A DNA stretch of 64,000 bases from Bacillota bacterium (GTDB lineage: Bacteria > Bacillota > Clostridia > Lachnospirales > Lachnospiraceae), in assembly GCA_023414355.1 (NCBI GenBank), contig JAEZOB010000072.1, forward strand, positions 18,764 through 82,763. Reading direction: 5' to 3'. Each line of letters opens with the position of its first letter. Position 1 is the first letter of the stretch. Made by a program: the position numbers and the translations under genes. Of the stretch, positions 1 through 9,242 are shown one piece after another. Below the pieces are notes generated by a model that was not told where the DNA came from, did no database searches, and was given only the letters and a program-made list of their open reading frames with translations.

Positions 1-1268
1 GGTCCGCACCGGTGGACGATCTTTCGGATTGGCGCTATGAAGGTGTGATCCTAAAAGCTACCGATGTGGAAGATAATGAAGACCGTGACAGCTGTCTTTA
101 CGCTCCGGATGTTGCTGTGGGACCGGACGGCAGATATTATTTATACTATGTTGATAGCAAGCGTTCTATCGTTTCAGTTGCTGTTTGTGATACACCGGCA
201 GGCAAATATGAATTCTATGGATATGTTCATTATGCGGATGGGACATACCTTGGTAAGAGAGAGGGAGATGAACCTCAATTTGACCCCGGAGTTCTTAGAG
301 AAGGGAACAGGACTTATCTGTATACCGGCTTTTGCGGAAGAGGCGACAAATCAAGAAGTGGAGCTATGGCTACGGTACTTGGTCCGGATATGCTGACGAT
401 TATTGAAGCCCCGGTATTTATTGTACCGAGTGAGCCTTACGGTAAGGGGAAAGATTTTGAAGGCTTTGAGTTTTTTGAAGCACCCTCCATCAGAAAACAC
501 GGAGATACTTATTACTTTATCTATTCCTCTATCTCAATGTCCGAATTGTGCTATGCCACCAGTAAATACCCTACGAAGGATTTTAGATACGGCGGAGTCA
601 TTATCAATAATAATGACCTGCATATCAGCACTTACAAGCCGGCTGATAAGCCAATGTTCTACGGCGGCAATAATCATGGCAGCATAGTTGAAATCAAGGG
701 ACAATGGTATATTTTCTATCATAGGCATACCAATGGAACCAATTTCAGCAGACAGGGTTGCCTTGAGAAAATTGAAATACTACCGGACGGAACAATTCCG
801 CAGGTGGAATTGACTTCCTGCGGACCAAATGGAGGACCCCTTGAAGGACATGGAGAATATCCTGCATATCTGGCCTGCAATCTATTCTGTGAAGAAGAAT
901 CCATTTATACTGATTTTACAGCGTCCTGGATGAACAATCAATTTCCTAAGATCACGCAGGATGGAAAAGACGGTGACGAAGAAATCGGATATATTGCAAA
1001 TATGAAGGCCTCTGCGACTGCCGGGTTCAAATATTTTGATTGCAAGGGTATTAAGAAAATTAAAATAAAAGCTCGTGGATATGCTCAGGGAGACTTTGAA
1101 GTAAAAACCTCCTGGGATGGTCCGGTACTTGGGAAAATATCAATTGTTTATTCTAATGTATGGAAGGAATATTCAGCAGATATCGTAATTCCTGATGGGA
1201 TTCAGGCATTATACTTTACTTATACCGGACAGGGAAGCGCAAACCTGGCATCCTTTACTCTGGAGTAA
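1..1268 (+). CDS. GH43-family glycosidase with C-terminal CBM6-like domain (5' end outside window)
   Basis: The reading frame is open from the first bases (codons Ser-Ala-Pro lie before the GTG at 12), so the gene starts upstream and the catalytic-base end is missing. Numbering from that GTG, the five-bladed propeller motifs of GH43 are visible: D91 in QFDPGV as the likely pKa-modulating aspartate, E156 in FFEAPS as the likely general acid, and H222 in GGNNHGS as the usual calcium-site histidine. Residues about 295-418 form a beta-sandwich tail of the CBM6 type. GH43 enzymes act as alpha-L-arabinofuranosidases, beta-xylosidases or arabinanases on plant polysaccharides; substrate cannot be read here. 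Whether a signal peptide exists is unknown because the N terminus is absent. Confidence 0.85.
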   Translation, partial: SAPVDDLSDWRYEGVILKATDVEDNEDRDSCLYAPDVAVGPDGRYYLYYVDSKRSIVSVAVCDTPAGKYEFYGYVHYADGTYLGKREGDEPQFDPGVLREGNRTYLYTGFCGRGDKSRSGAMATVLGPDMLTIIEAPVFIVPSEPYGKGKDFEGFEFFEAPSIRKHGDTYYFIYSSISMSELCYATSKYPTKDFRYGGVIINNNDLHISTYKPADKPMFYGGNNHGSIVEIKGQWYIFYHRHTNGTNFSRQGCLEKIEILPDGTIPQVELTSCGPNGGPLEGHGEYPAYLACNLFCEEESIYTDFTASWMNNQFPKITQDGKDGDEEIGYIANMKASATAGFKYFDCKGIKKIKIKARGYAQGDFEVKTSWDGPVLGKISIVYSNVWKEYSADIVIPDGIQALYFTYTGQGSANLASFTLE

Positions 1269-1346
1269 TGTTGTAATACTATAAAATGAGGTAATTGGAG
1301 AATAAGGATATCTGTCGAGGTTCGCTAGATAAAAGGAGATTAAGAT

Positions 1347-1901
1347 ATGAGCAATTCTATCTGTATTCAAACCGATAGATTACTAATCAGAACGATTGAG
1401 CTAACGGATAAGGAAGACTTCTTTCATTACCGTTCTATGCCACAGGTCTATAAATATCAGTCCTGGAAGCCAAAGCAGATCGGAGAAGTTGAAGAATTCA
1501 TTCGAAGGAATGCCGGTGTTGCCCCCAATACGGTAAATGCATGGCTTCAATTGGCTATCTGTTTAAAGGAAGGACGAATGATTGGTGATATAGGAATTCA
1601 TTTTATAGATGATCATCAGATAGAAATAGGATATACCTTATCTCCCGATCATCAGGGCAAAGGATATGCAATTGAGGCTGTGAAAGCTGTGATTAATTCT
1701 ATATTTCTTGAATGGAATAAGCATAGAATCACAGCATCCGTCGATCCGGAAAATACTCCATCAATCATACTTCTGGAAAAGCTTGGCTTCCGAAAAGAAG
1801 CACATTTTTTTAAGAGCTTTCTTATGGAGGATCAATGGTGTGATGATGTTGTTTATGCGATGCTGGAAGAAGAATGGACAAGATCATGTATCATCGAGTG
1901 A
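1347..1901 (+). CDS. GNAT N-acetyltransferase, RimJ/RimL-like
   Basis: This 184-residue protein has the Acetyltransf_3 layout. It opens with the typical LLIRTIELTDKEDFF segment and has the acetyl-CoA pyrophosphate loop HQGKGYA in motif A at about residues 100-106. It also has the late motif PSIILLEKLGFRKEAHF seen in ribosomal-protein alanine acetyltransferase relatives. Such enzymes transfer an acetyl group from acetyl-CoA to an amine; many relatives modify small molecules or antibiotics and the acceptor cannot be inferred. An AAAAGGAG site lies 7 bases before the ATG. It stands 25 bases before the AraC-GyrI regulator and is probably co-transcribed with it. Confidence 0.85.
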   Translation: MSNSICIQTDRLLIRTIELTDKEDFFHYRSMPQVYKYQSWKPKQIGEVEEFIRRNAGVAPNTVNAWLQLAICLKEGRMIGDIGIHFIDDHQIEIGYTLSPDHQGKGYAIEAVKAVINSIFLEWNKHRITASVDPENTPSIILLEKLGFRKEAHFFKSFLMEDQWCDDVVYAMLEEEWTRSCIIE

Positions 1902-1926
1902 AGGAATTTGATAATGAGGATACCGT

Positions 1927-2760
1927 ATGATTAAAAGGGAAGTAATTAATCAAAGCATTGATTATATCATACAGCATATTGACGAGAAGCTTACGTTAGA
2001 GGATGTCGCAGATCATTTTCACTTTTCGAAATATTACTTTGACAGGTCTTTTAAGGAGGTTACCGGCGAAGGTGTATATGAATTCATGAAGCGACAGAAG
2101 CTGGATCAGAGTGCTGTCAATATTAAGCTGGAGAAGAATAAACCCATCACCGATATTGGTCTGGATTATGGGTACAGCTCATCAAACTACAGTTCTGCCT
2201 TCAAAAAGCATCATAACGTTTCGCCGGTTGAATTTCGTAACTCTACCTATGTAACAAGTATGTCGAACCCGTTTTATCCGGAAGGACATTCCGGCTTTGA
2301 TACGTTCGAAAGCTACCAAAATAAAATAGAGATACAGGACATTCCCGACTATATCGTTATCTTTGAACGAATGATTGGCAATTATGTTGAACTGAAAGAA
2401 AAATGGTATTTATTCGCAGAGCAGTATAAGGATTATATAAAAGAGGATACGCTGTTAATCGAACGGTTTTATGACGATCCGGCGATTACGAAGCTGAGCA
2501 GCTGCATCTGTGATCTTTGTATGACCATCGAAGAACCTTACAGTCTGGATAATGTGACAACGATCAAGGGCGGTAAATATGCAACCTATCGTTATGAGGG
2601 GCAGATACAGAATATTTTTTGCTCTATTCAGGGGATCTTCAGCGTCTGGCTGCCGGCGAGCGGTTATGAGATGGATCAACGCTATGGATTGAATATTTAT
2701 CGGGAGATTGACAGAACAAAGGAATACGTAAGTATGGATTTATGCATTCCGATTAAATAG
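1927..2760 (+). CDS. AraC-family regulator with C-terminal GyrI-like ligand-binding domain
   Basis: Residues about 8-105 are a double helix-turn-helix of the AraC/XylS type (LTLEDVADHFHFSKYYF, then ITDIGLDYGYSSSNYSSAF). Residues about 125-277 resemble the GyrI/Rob/BmrR small-molecule binding fold, beginning with the IEIQDIPDYIVIFERM strand and ending with a MDLCIPIK strand. This order, DNA binding first and effector domain last, is that of Rob-like regulators that sense amphipathic drugs or metabolites. Three further proteins of the same kind and a MerR-fused one occur in this window. The ligand is unknown. GAGG precedes the ATG. Confidence 0.88.
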   Translation: MIKREVINQSIDYIIQHIDEKLTLEDVADHFHFSKYYFDRSFKEVTGEGVYEFMKRQKLDQSAVNIKLEKNKPITDIGLDYGYSSSNYSSAFKKHHNVSPVEFRNSTYVTSMSNPFYPEGHSGFDTFESYQNKIEIQDIPDYIVIFERMIGNYVELKEKWYLFAEQYKDYIKEDTLLIERFYDDPAITKLSSCICDLCMTIEEPYSLDNVTTIKGGKYATYRYEGQIQNIFCSIQGIFSVWLPASGYEMDQRYGLNIYREIDRTKEYVSMDLCIPIK

Positions 2761-2790
2761 AGCAAGGATTCAGAAGTAAAGGGGCAGACA

Positions 2791-2841
2791 TTTTTCTATA
2801 ATGAGAATTACTAAGACACAGTGATTTTCATCATAGAAAAA
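2791..2841. repeat. Long inverted repeat in intergenic region
   Basis: TTTTTCTATAATGA at 2791-2804 is complementary to TCATCATAGAAAAA at 2828-2841 with one mismatch. The right arm is followed by AGTTTG rather than a T run, so it is not an ordinary terminator for the upstream AraC gene. It may be an operator or a leader hairpin for the gene at 2877. Confidence 0.5.
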
Positions 2842-2876
2842 GTTTGTAGCTTTATAAATGAATTGGAGGTATTGAA

Positions 2877-3425
2877 ATGTTTGATGTAAGAAAAATGCAA
2901 GAACAGGTTATTTTAGGAGTCGTAAGCAATAGCAGTGATATGGATACGGCGAAAGAAATTGTCTATGGTCGCGATGGTGCGGCAATCAATGAAACTAATG
3001 CTGACTGGGTAAAATCGACCATGCGCAGATTGGAAAGCAAATTTGACCAGAAAACCACGAAGCAAATCCGTATGAGCTGTCAGTGCGGTTACGGAATGGA
3101 TGAGAAGCTGGAACTTCTTCGAGATTTGATGGCAGGTGCATCCAATATGGAGGAATTTGCGAATTCTGAAAAGGCATTAGCAGCTGGATTATTTTGTAAG
3201 GACGGTGAGCTTTATCTGCAGTTTCCATTTTGTCCTTGTCCGATGCTTGCTGAGGTGGATCGATTAGAGACGAAAACCTGGTGCGAGTGTACCACGGGCT
3301 ACAGCAAAGTCCTTTTTGAAAAGGCCTTTGGCTGTGAAGTGGATGTCGAGCTTTTAAAAAGCATAAAAGCCGGGGATGAACTTTGTCTTATGAAAATTAT
3401 TCCTCATGGCTTGCTATGGAAATAA
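2877..3425 (+). CDS. Cysteine-rich protein of unknown function
   Basis: I do not recognise this 182-residue protein with confidence; it vaguely recalls DUF6144-type proteins. It has nine cysteines at 68, 70, 107, 119, 121, 136, 138, 153 and 170, six of them arranged as three C-x-C pairs (CQC, CPC, CEC). Such spacing suggests a metal or iron-sulfur site, or redox cysteines. There is no signal peptide or membrane segment, so it is probably cytoplasmic. A GGAGG site lies 8 bases before the ATG. The Crp/Fnr regulator starts 26 bases after it, so the two are likely co-transcribed, which fits a redox or stress role but does not prove one. Confidence 0.6.
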   Translation: MFDVRKMQEQVILGVVSNSSDMDTAKEIVYGRDGAAINETNADWVKSTMRRLESKFDQKTTKQIRMSCQCGYGMDEKLELLRDLMAGASNMEEFANSEKALAAGLFCKDGELYLQFPFCPCPMLAEVDRLETKTWCECTTGYSKVLFEKAFGCEVDVELLKSIKAGDELCLMKIIPHGLLWK

Positions 3426-3451
3426 AATAAAATTGTTTTGGAGTATTCCTC

Positions 3452-4015
3452 ATGATTAGCAAAATTAAACATTACATATCTGAAATGGGAATTGATCAAT
3501 CATTATGTGATCAGGTGCTTCCTCTGTTTCAATTAAAGGAAGTTCAGCCCGGAGACATTATATTGGAATCAGGTGAGAATACGAAGGTTGTTTGCTTGAT
3601 TTTGCAGGGGATGGTAAGAGGCTTTTATCTTGATGAGAATGGAAATGATATTACCAAATGCTTTTCAAGAGAGAAGGATTGGTGTTGTTTTTATAATTAT
3701 CTGGATGAAGGACCTTCTCCGATCTATGTAGAAGCGCTAGAGCATTGCATACTTGCGGAGATAAAGGTGAGGGATATACATGAACTGATAATAGAGCATC
3801 CATCAATCACCATGCTTTTTCAGAGACTCGTAAGCAAAGCATTTCTGAAGACTGAAGAAAAAGGGATCTCTTTTCAAAGATTAGGTGCGAAAGAGCGATA
3901 TATCCTATTCCGGGATCAGAATCCAGATATTTGCAGCAGAGTGAAACAAGAGTATATTGCTTCCTATCTGGGCGTTACACCAAGTTCACTCAGTCGGATC
4001 AAGAGGGATTTGTAA
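3452..4015 (+). CDS. Crp/Fnr-family transcriptional regulator
   Basis: The 187-residue protein has a cyclic-nucleotide-binding-type jelly roll at about residues 25-115 (GDIILESGENTKVVCLILQG, then the typical post-barrel helix). A compact C-terminal winged helix follows (QEYIASYLGVTPSSLSRIKR). There is no N-terminal cysteine cluster of the FNR type. The usual arginine-containing cAMP phosphate loop is not evident, so it may respond to another ligand or none. It follows the cysteine-rich gene closely. Its stop codon lies inside the left arm of a terminator hairpin. Confidence 0.85.
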   Translation: MISKIKHYISEMGIDQSLCDQVLPLFQLKEVQPGDIILESGENTKVVCLILQGMVRGFYLDENGNDITKCFSREKDWCCFYNYLDEGPSPIYVEALEHCILAEIKVRDIHELIIEHPSITMLFQRLVSKAFLKTEEKGISFQRLGAKERYILFRDQNPDICSRVKQEYIASYLGVTPSSLSRIKRDL

Positions 4016-4046
4016 TTGTCATTTGGCAATTACAAATCTCTTTTTA
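4007..4046 (+). terminator. Rho-independent terminator overlapping the crp/fnr stop codon
   Basis: GATTTGTAATTG (4007-4018) pairs perfectly with CAATTACAAATC (4027-4038), and a T-rich stretch follows. The TAA stop at 4013-4015 is inside the left arm. Confidence 0.75.
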
Positions 4047-4086
4047 TGTGATAGATTCTCTTTAATCAAATATAAAGGAGGTACAT

Positions 4087-4890
4087 ATGGGAAAGCAGGT
4101 AGTTCTAATCACAGGATGTTCATCCGGCATAGGGAAGGAATTATGCAAGCAACTGAAAGCTGAAGATTATATTGTAGTGGCATCCGCCAGGAATAAGGAC
4201 AGTATCAGGGATATTGATGCAGATATGATAGTAGAGCTTGATGTCACGAAGGAGAATACGATCCAGGCAGCGATTGCACAGATTATGGATCGGTTTGGAG
4301 TGATTGATATTTTAGTAAATAATGCGGGCTATTCAATTCGTTCAGCGATAGAAGAAATACAAATCGGTGAGGTCTTTCAGCTTTTCGATGTGAATGTATA
4401 TGGGATCATTCGAATGATTCAAGCGGTAGCCCCAATTATGCGTACACATGGACATGGAAAAATCATTAATATTGGATCTGTATCCGGTAAACTGACAACG
4501 GGTATCAATGGGGGGTACAGTGCTTCAAAGCATGCAGTTGAGGCAATTAGTGAAGCTACAAGATATGAACTGAAACCATATGGCATTCAGGTGACTGTAT
4601 TGGAACCGGGAACAATAGATACCGATTTTTTCCTGACATTATCAAAGAACTCTGACGAGAGAATGAGTAACAGTGCATCACCGTATTTTTCACTGTATCA
4701 AAGAGATAAGAACTATAGAAAAAGGCAGAAGCGTGCTAATTTGATAAAGTCAGTGGAGTCCATTTGCAGGATCCTAAAAACTGAAAATTTAAGACCACGA
4801 TATACAATTTCACTTCCCATCATATTTAAAGTCCTGATCAGATTACCTGACAGGATAAGAGAGCGACTTGTTATAAAGTTTAACAAATAG
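4087..4890 (+). CDS. Short-chain dehydrogenase/reductase (SDR)
   Basis: Classical SDR of 267 residues. The NAD(P)-binding glycine motif TGCSSGIG lies at 9-16, the NNAG motif at 78-81, and the catalytic Ser (131 or 133), Tyr144 and Lys148 lie in SVSG and YSASK. An arginine in the SARNKD turn after beta-2 suggests NADP preference. Such enzymes oxidise or reduce alcohols, ketones or sugars in the cytoplasm; the substrate is not readable. A good AAAGGAGG site precedes the ATG. The gene has its own space between two hairpins, so it is probably monocistronic. Confidence 0.9.
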   Translation: MGKQVVLITGCSSGIGKELCKQLKAEDYIVVASARNKDSIRDIDADMIVELDVTKENTIQAAIAQIMDRFGVIDILVNNAGYSIRSAIEEIQIGEVFQLFDVNVYGIIRMIQAVAPIMRTHGHGKIINIGSVSGKLTTGINGGYSASKHAVEAISEATRYELKPYGIQVTVLEPGTIDTDFFLTLSKNSDERMSNSASPYFSLYQRDKNYRKRQKRANLIKSVESICRILKTENLRPRYTISLPIIFKVLIRLPDRIRERLVIKFNK

Positions 4891-4900
4891 TACTAAAAAC

Positions 4901-4988
4901 GAGGCTGTTGCAAAACATTCTTTGAAAGCCAAGGTAAGGATGCATAGTATCCTTACCTTGGCTTAATGATATGTTTTACAACAGCCCC
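4901..4988. terminator. Bidirectional terminator: nested long inverted repeat
   Basis: An outer arm GAGGCTGTTGCAAAACAT (4901-4918) pairs with ATGTTTTACAACAGCCCC (4971-4988). An inner perfect 16-bp arm (4926-4941 with 4949-4964) is closed by a 7-base loop. It lies between convergent genes (SDR and FtsX permease) and can end both transcripts. The outer arm resembles the terminal sequence of some insertion sequences, so it may derive from a small mobile element. Confidence 0.7.
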
Positions 4989-5001
4989 ATTTTAGTGGGA
5001 G

Positions 5002-7398
5002 TTATTCATAGATCAGCATATCTCTGGTCACCAGTTTGTTGAGATTCCTACTGGGTATTCTGCAGGATAGCAATGTCATAGCGAACGCTGCCATGCATCC
5101 GATTATTATGCCAGGTATATTTAAGACGAAGCTTGCCGGTGTCGCAAAAAGCGCGTATCCTAATACCTTAGAAAGGGCATAGGTAATCGGAAGGGATAGT
5201 AGATTCCCAATCAACCAGGCTGCTCCGGTTAAGATCAGACCCTCCAGCAGAATAAATATGTTAATTTGTTTATGAGAGCCACCAACCGCGCGCATGATAC
5301 CAAACTCCGGAGTTCGTTCCATTACACTGATATTCAGGCTCCCTGCTAATCCAATGGTACCTACAATGAGCATAAACAAGGAAAGAACAAGTAATAAAGC
5401 AATAACTAAATTAATACCCAAGCTGAATTCTTCGAATTTTTCTGCCCCGGTATTAATCTCACGAAGTTGTATTCCGGCACTGTTCAAGGCGGTATCGATC
5501 TGATTGATCAGTACTGTCTGTTCCTTTTCTGATAAGCTTATAGTCTGTAACCTCATATCACGTACCTTATCTTTCACTCCAAGGATTTGATTTAAGTAAG
5601 TATAGTTAACATATACAGTAGGGGATTCCGGTTGACCAAATACACTGAGAATACCAACAACTTTAAAATCATAATCCTTTTGATTGATCTGAAGGGTTAT
5701 TGTGTCACCAAGCTGAATATCAGGATAATAGTACAGCAGATGATTATTAATGACAATTTCATTGGAGTTGTCATGTTTTAGCAGACGACCGGATTGCAGC
5801 TTCCTAGCCCAAGTATTTTCATCAAACAGGGTAGAGGACTCAGGTGGACCCTCCATTAACACCTTTTTCGTATTATCTCCACCCTTTTCTACATACAACG
5901 CAGTTGTGAACGCCCAGCCTTCTACCTGCTTGATTTCCTTTGTGTCTGATATGAGTGATTTTAGTTGGTTTACATCATACAAATTATCCATCGTCAGAAT
6001 AATATCAGGAATTAATGACCGATAGCTTTTTACTGTAGAACTGAGGCTGGTCTGCAGGTTGAGACTGGTCATCAATATAGTGCAAGATAGAACAAGGGCT
6101 GCGATGGTCAGAATGCTTCTTAAGCGATCCTTCATCTGGTTTCTGATGGCGTAGCGGATGATCATGGATAGAGTATGAAGTCGTGAAATTAATCTATTCA
6201 TACCCCCTGAATGTTTAAACGAACCTCCCTTCCCATTGAGATTCATGGCATCATATACCGTTGCTCGGGAAGCCTTCCGGATCGGGATACTGACGGCCAA
6301 TAATGGAATGATAAGGGTACTGACAAACAATACGACAGGTAGAAATAGAGGCATACCTGACTTTTGTAATGATATATTTAAGAAATAGGCAAGCTTATTA
6401 CTAACGAATTTTGCTATCAAGTAGGAAATAGGAATAGACAGAAGATAGGTAAATAACCCAATCATGACCATTTGGGCATAATACATTCTACTGATCTGTG
6501 CAGTACTCCCCCCATAGGATTTCATAATGCCGATCACCTTAATTTGCTGCAGCATCGTACTGTTAAATATATTAAAGATAAGAGAACAGGACATAATGAT
6601 AATAAGGATACCTAGTACATAAAGAATGATATTAATGGCTTTCAAAGCAAGGGAGGCATAAAAGGAATCTGAATTTACGACTTCTGTCTCAGTTACGGTT
6701 ACACCGGACTTGGACAGCAGATCCGATGCTTTATTACAGATGGCCTCGTTGTAAGCTTTTGTTCCATCCCCCTTTACTGTGAGGTATATTTCATGGTATT
6801 TTCCGTCTCCGGGCAGGCTTTGATAGTTATCCATTGTGATGAATCCACAGACATCCCCCTCCAGGGTATACGGCTCTGCTGAGGCATCATATACATAATC
6901 CTTGAGAACGAGTTGTGTGGATACCTTATTCTCAATGATAATATCTAGTGTTTCTCCGGCGAGCACACCAAGAGCTCCCTTTGCAGCTCTTTCAATAAAT
7001 ATTTCATTCTTCTGCAGGGAAGGAATTTTGCTTTTTCCGTCCTTGTTTTTCAAAATATTTACCCGATTGTTATCATCAAGAACGCTTAAATTCATATTTA
7101 CTTTTTTTCTATTTACTACAATCTGGGCTACCAGTGTGGTGGTTCCCTTTACTTCTTCAATCTCAGGTATTTCCTTCAGAATGCTCAGGATACCTTTGTC
7201 ATAGCCTGAGCATTTGATAATAACCTCAGCTGGTGCTGCATTATAATATTCCTTTTTGATTTCAGGTGTCAGAGTTTGACTTATCATAATTACAATACCG
7301 AATATGATATTCGTAAATAATAGAGTTAGTATGATGAAAGTTGTTTTTAATTTGTTTTTTGATAGGTCCATAGTTACTTTTTTGGATGCAGCCTTCAT
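5002..7398 (-). CDS. ABC transporter permease with two FtsX domains
   Basis: A 798-residue membrane protein with the duplicated MacB/LolE-type plan. One transmembrane helix lies at about 18-40, an extracellular domain at about 45-245 and three helices at about 250-385. A helix at about 425-450, a second extracellular domain and a final three-helix FtsX bundle to about residue 790 follow. Such permeases pair with a small ATPase and usually work as mechanotransmission machines exporting peptides or lipoproteins, or sensing antibiotics, rather than as channels. The ATPase gene ends one base upstream, so they form one operon. No periplasmic adaptor is present, as expected in Gram-positives. Confidence 0.88.
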   Translation of the reverse strand: MKAASKKVTMDLSKNKLKTTFIILTLLFTNIIFGIVIMISQTLTPEIKKEYYNAAPAEVIIKCSGYDKGILSILKEIPEIEEVKGTTTLVAQIVVNRKKVNMNLSVLDDNNRVNILKNKDGKSKIPSLQKNEIFIERAAKGALGVLAGETLDIIIENKVSTQLVLKDYVYDASAEPYTLEGDVCGFITMDNYQSLPGDGKYHEIYLTVKGDGTKAYNEAICNKASDLLSKSGVTVTETEVVNSDSFYASLALKAINIILYVLGILIIIMSCSLIFNIFNSTMLQQIKVIGIMKSYGGSTAQISRMYYAQMVMIGLFTYLLSIPISYLIAKFVSNKLAYFLNISLQKSGMPLFLPVVLFVSTLIIPLLAVSIPIRKASRATVYDAMNLNGKGGSFKHSGGMNRLISRLHTLSMIIRYAIRNQMKDRLRSILTIAALVLSCTILMTSLNLQTSLSSTVKSYRSLIPDIILTMDNLYDVNQLKSLISDTKEIKQVEGWAFTTALYVEKGGDNTKKVLMEGPPESSTLFDENTWARKLQSGRLLKHDNSNEIVINNHLLYYYPDIQLGDTITLQINQKDYDFKVVGILSVFGQPESPTVYVNYTYLNQILGVKDKVRDMRLQTISLSEKEQTVLINQIDTALNSAGIQLREINTGAEKFEEFSLGINLVIALLLVLSLFMLIVGTIGLAGSLNISVMERTPEFGIMRAVGGSHKQINIFILLEGLILTGAAWLIGNLLSLPITYALSKVLGYALFATPASFVLNIPGIIIGCMAAFAMTLLSCRIPSRNLNKLVTRDMLIYE

Positions 7399-7399
7399 A

Positions 7400-8077
7400 T
7401 TAGGCCTCCTTTACGATCATACCATCTGACAGGGTATAGGATCTCATAAAGCGTTCATACATGCTCATATCATGGGTTATCATCAGGATGGTTTTTCCCT
7501 TCTGAACCTGTTTCTCAAAAAGATCAAAGACATGATGTGCAGTTCGTGAATCCAGATTACCGGTAGGCTCATCTGCAACAATAATATCAGGATCATTTGC
7601 CAGAGCTCTGGCAATCGCAGCCCTCTGTTGTTCACCGCCGGATACAGAACTGGGATATTGATCGGATAGAGCTTCTATGCCCATACTTGCAAGTAAATCC
7701 ATTGCCCGGTCTCGCCGATCCCTTTTTGTGTATTTCTTGGCAAATTCCATCGGAAGGATTACATTTTCGAGTAAAGTTAGCGTGGATAATAATTGAAAGA
7801 ATTGAAATACGATACCGACATTTTCACCTCTCCACGTGGTTAATTGTGCCTGAGTATAGGTATGAATGGCTTCATTATGAAACCAGATTTCTCCTGAGGT
7901 GGGTTGATCGATTCCTGTCAGCATATTCATTAAAGTACTTTTACCACTGCCTGACTTGCCAAAAATACCGATCAGTTCTCCTTTTTTTACTTCCATATTG
8001 ATACCCTTAAGAATATTTACCTCCTGATGATTTACTTCAAAATTCTTTACAACATTTCTTACTGTAAATAAGTCCAT
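7400..8077 (-). CDS. ABC transporter ATP-binding protein, LolD/MacB type
   Basis: ATPase partner of the adjacent FtsX permease. Visible motifs are Walker A GKSGSGKST, the signature SGGEQQR, Walker B IIVADEPTGNLDS and the H-loop ITHD. An upstream in-frame ATG exists at 8095, but its codons ATGGAGG are themselves the ribosome site for the ATG at 8077, and nothing precedes the first one. I therefore start at 8077 (MDLFTVRN), giving 225 residues, normal for the family. It is transcribed first, with the permease following after a single base. Confidence 0.9.
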   Translation of the reverse strand: MDLFTVRNVVKNFEVNHQEVNILKGINMEVKKGELIGIFGKSGSGKSTLMNMLTGIDQPTSGEIWFHNEAIHTYTQAQLTTWRGENVGIVFQFFQLLSTLTLLENVILPMEFAKKYTKRDRRDRAMDLLASMGIEALSDQYPSSVSGGEQQRAAIARALANDPDIIVADEPTGNLDSRTAHHVFDLFEKQVQKGKTILMITHDMSMYERFMRSYTLSDGMIVKEA

Positions 8078-8265
8078 TGTGTTTCTTGCCTCCATTTTTT
8101 TTATTATGGCAACCCTGCTGCCTGTTAGTGTTACTTCAGTTCTATTGTAGAGGTAGAAACAAGAATGAAAATCGGATTTATGGTTGATTTTTCGATATCA
8201 TATTATAATCTGAGTCCCTAAAATACGGTGCGCAGAGAAGATTACAGTTCCTTTTTAAATCTGAG

Positions 8266-8323
8266 TACAAAAATAATACACCCTCCAACGTCGGTTTATG
8301 ATTACCTGACATTGGTAGGTGTA
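8266..8323 (-). terminator. Terminator of the luxR-type gene
   Basis: On the minus strand, TACACCTACCAATGTCAG pairs (with wobbles) with CCGACGTTGGAGGGTGTA, followed by TTATTTTTG. It separates the LuxR gene from the ABC operon on the same strand. Confidence 0.55.
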
Positions 8324-8363
8324 CTTTAAGATAATTGAAGGATAGATTACTTTCTTTAAACAG

Positions 8364-9242
8364 CTAGGTCAACTTATTATATAACTCAAATCTGGAATTT
8401 ACACCTGTCTTTTTATAGATGTTCATTACATGAGTTCTGACTGTAGATAAAGAAATACAGAGCGTGTCTGCGATTTTATTATAGCTGTAACCCTTCAGGA
8501 GAAGTATGATCACTTCATTTTCCCGCTCTGTGATTGCATACTGAATTCGTAAATCACTACAAACCTCGTATTGAGTTTCTTGCACCTTAACATTGTATTT
8601 GTTGAGGAATAGAAGACTTAAGAAGCTCATACCAATCATAAAAACAGGAGTAAAGTATAAATGCCGACCCTGATCCGTCAGAAATCCATCCAGAATTAAT
8701 CCGGGGGTTGAGAGTATCACGATAATAAATATCACTCGAATATCCGCATACCATTTTGTGTCTTTCTTTCTTCTGTTATAAAGAAGATATACGATCAGGA
8801 TATATAAATATAAAGTAATAATATACCATTCATCTTCAATGATAAACTCGGAATAATTGTTAATCGAGATAAGGAATTCTTTCAGACTGCATAAAATCCA
8901 CCATGTAATCGTAAAGATCAAAAGAAATTTATTGATCAATCTGGAGTGCTTTACCTCAAACACTTTATTCACTAGAATTGCAAGGATAAACAACGATAAA
9001 AATAAACATAGAAACTGAAGACTGCTTAACAGCCTGAATAGCAAAGGGGAATTGTTCACGGCAATCGATAAATAAGCCCAGGTCATAAAAGCACCAAGAA
9101 ATGCTGTAAATAAACAATAATAAATGAAATAGAACTTGATGATTTCATTTTTATTCGACTTAGTAATAGAATGTATACGACCAATGGAATACATTCCTAC
9201 GGAAAAGGCTATCAAATAATACAGGATTAAGATGGTCTTCAT
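8364..9242 (-). CDS. Membrane-anchored LuxR-type transcriptional regulator
   Basis: A 292-residue protein. The first about 200 residues are very hydrophobic and form about seven membrane helices. The last 65 residues are a LuxR/GerE helix-turn-helix with the family hallmarks ITERENEV, GYSYNKIADTLCIS and STVRTHVMNIYKKTG. No receiver domain or kinase is present, so sensing and DNA binding seem to be joined in one membrane protein. This architecture recurs in clostridia and Bacteroidetes and is poorly studied. The gene sits upstream of the ABC operon on the same strand, which makes that operon a candidate target (inference). Confidence 0.85.
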   Translation of the reverse strand: MKTILILYYLIAFSVGMYSIGRIHSITKSNKNEIIKFYFIYYCLFTAFLGAFMTWAYLSIAVNNSPLLFRLLSSLQFLCLFLSLFILAILVNKVFEVKHSRLINKFLLIFTITWWILCSLKEFLISINNYSEFIIEDEWYIITLYLYILIVYLLYNRRKKDTKWYADIRVIFIIVILSTPGLILDGFLTDQGRHLYFTPVFMIGMSFLSLLFLNKYNVKVQETQYEVCSDLRIQYAITERENEVIILLLKGYSYNKIADTLCISLSTVRTHVMNIYKKTGVNSRFELYNKLT

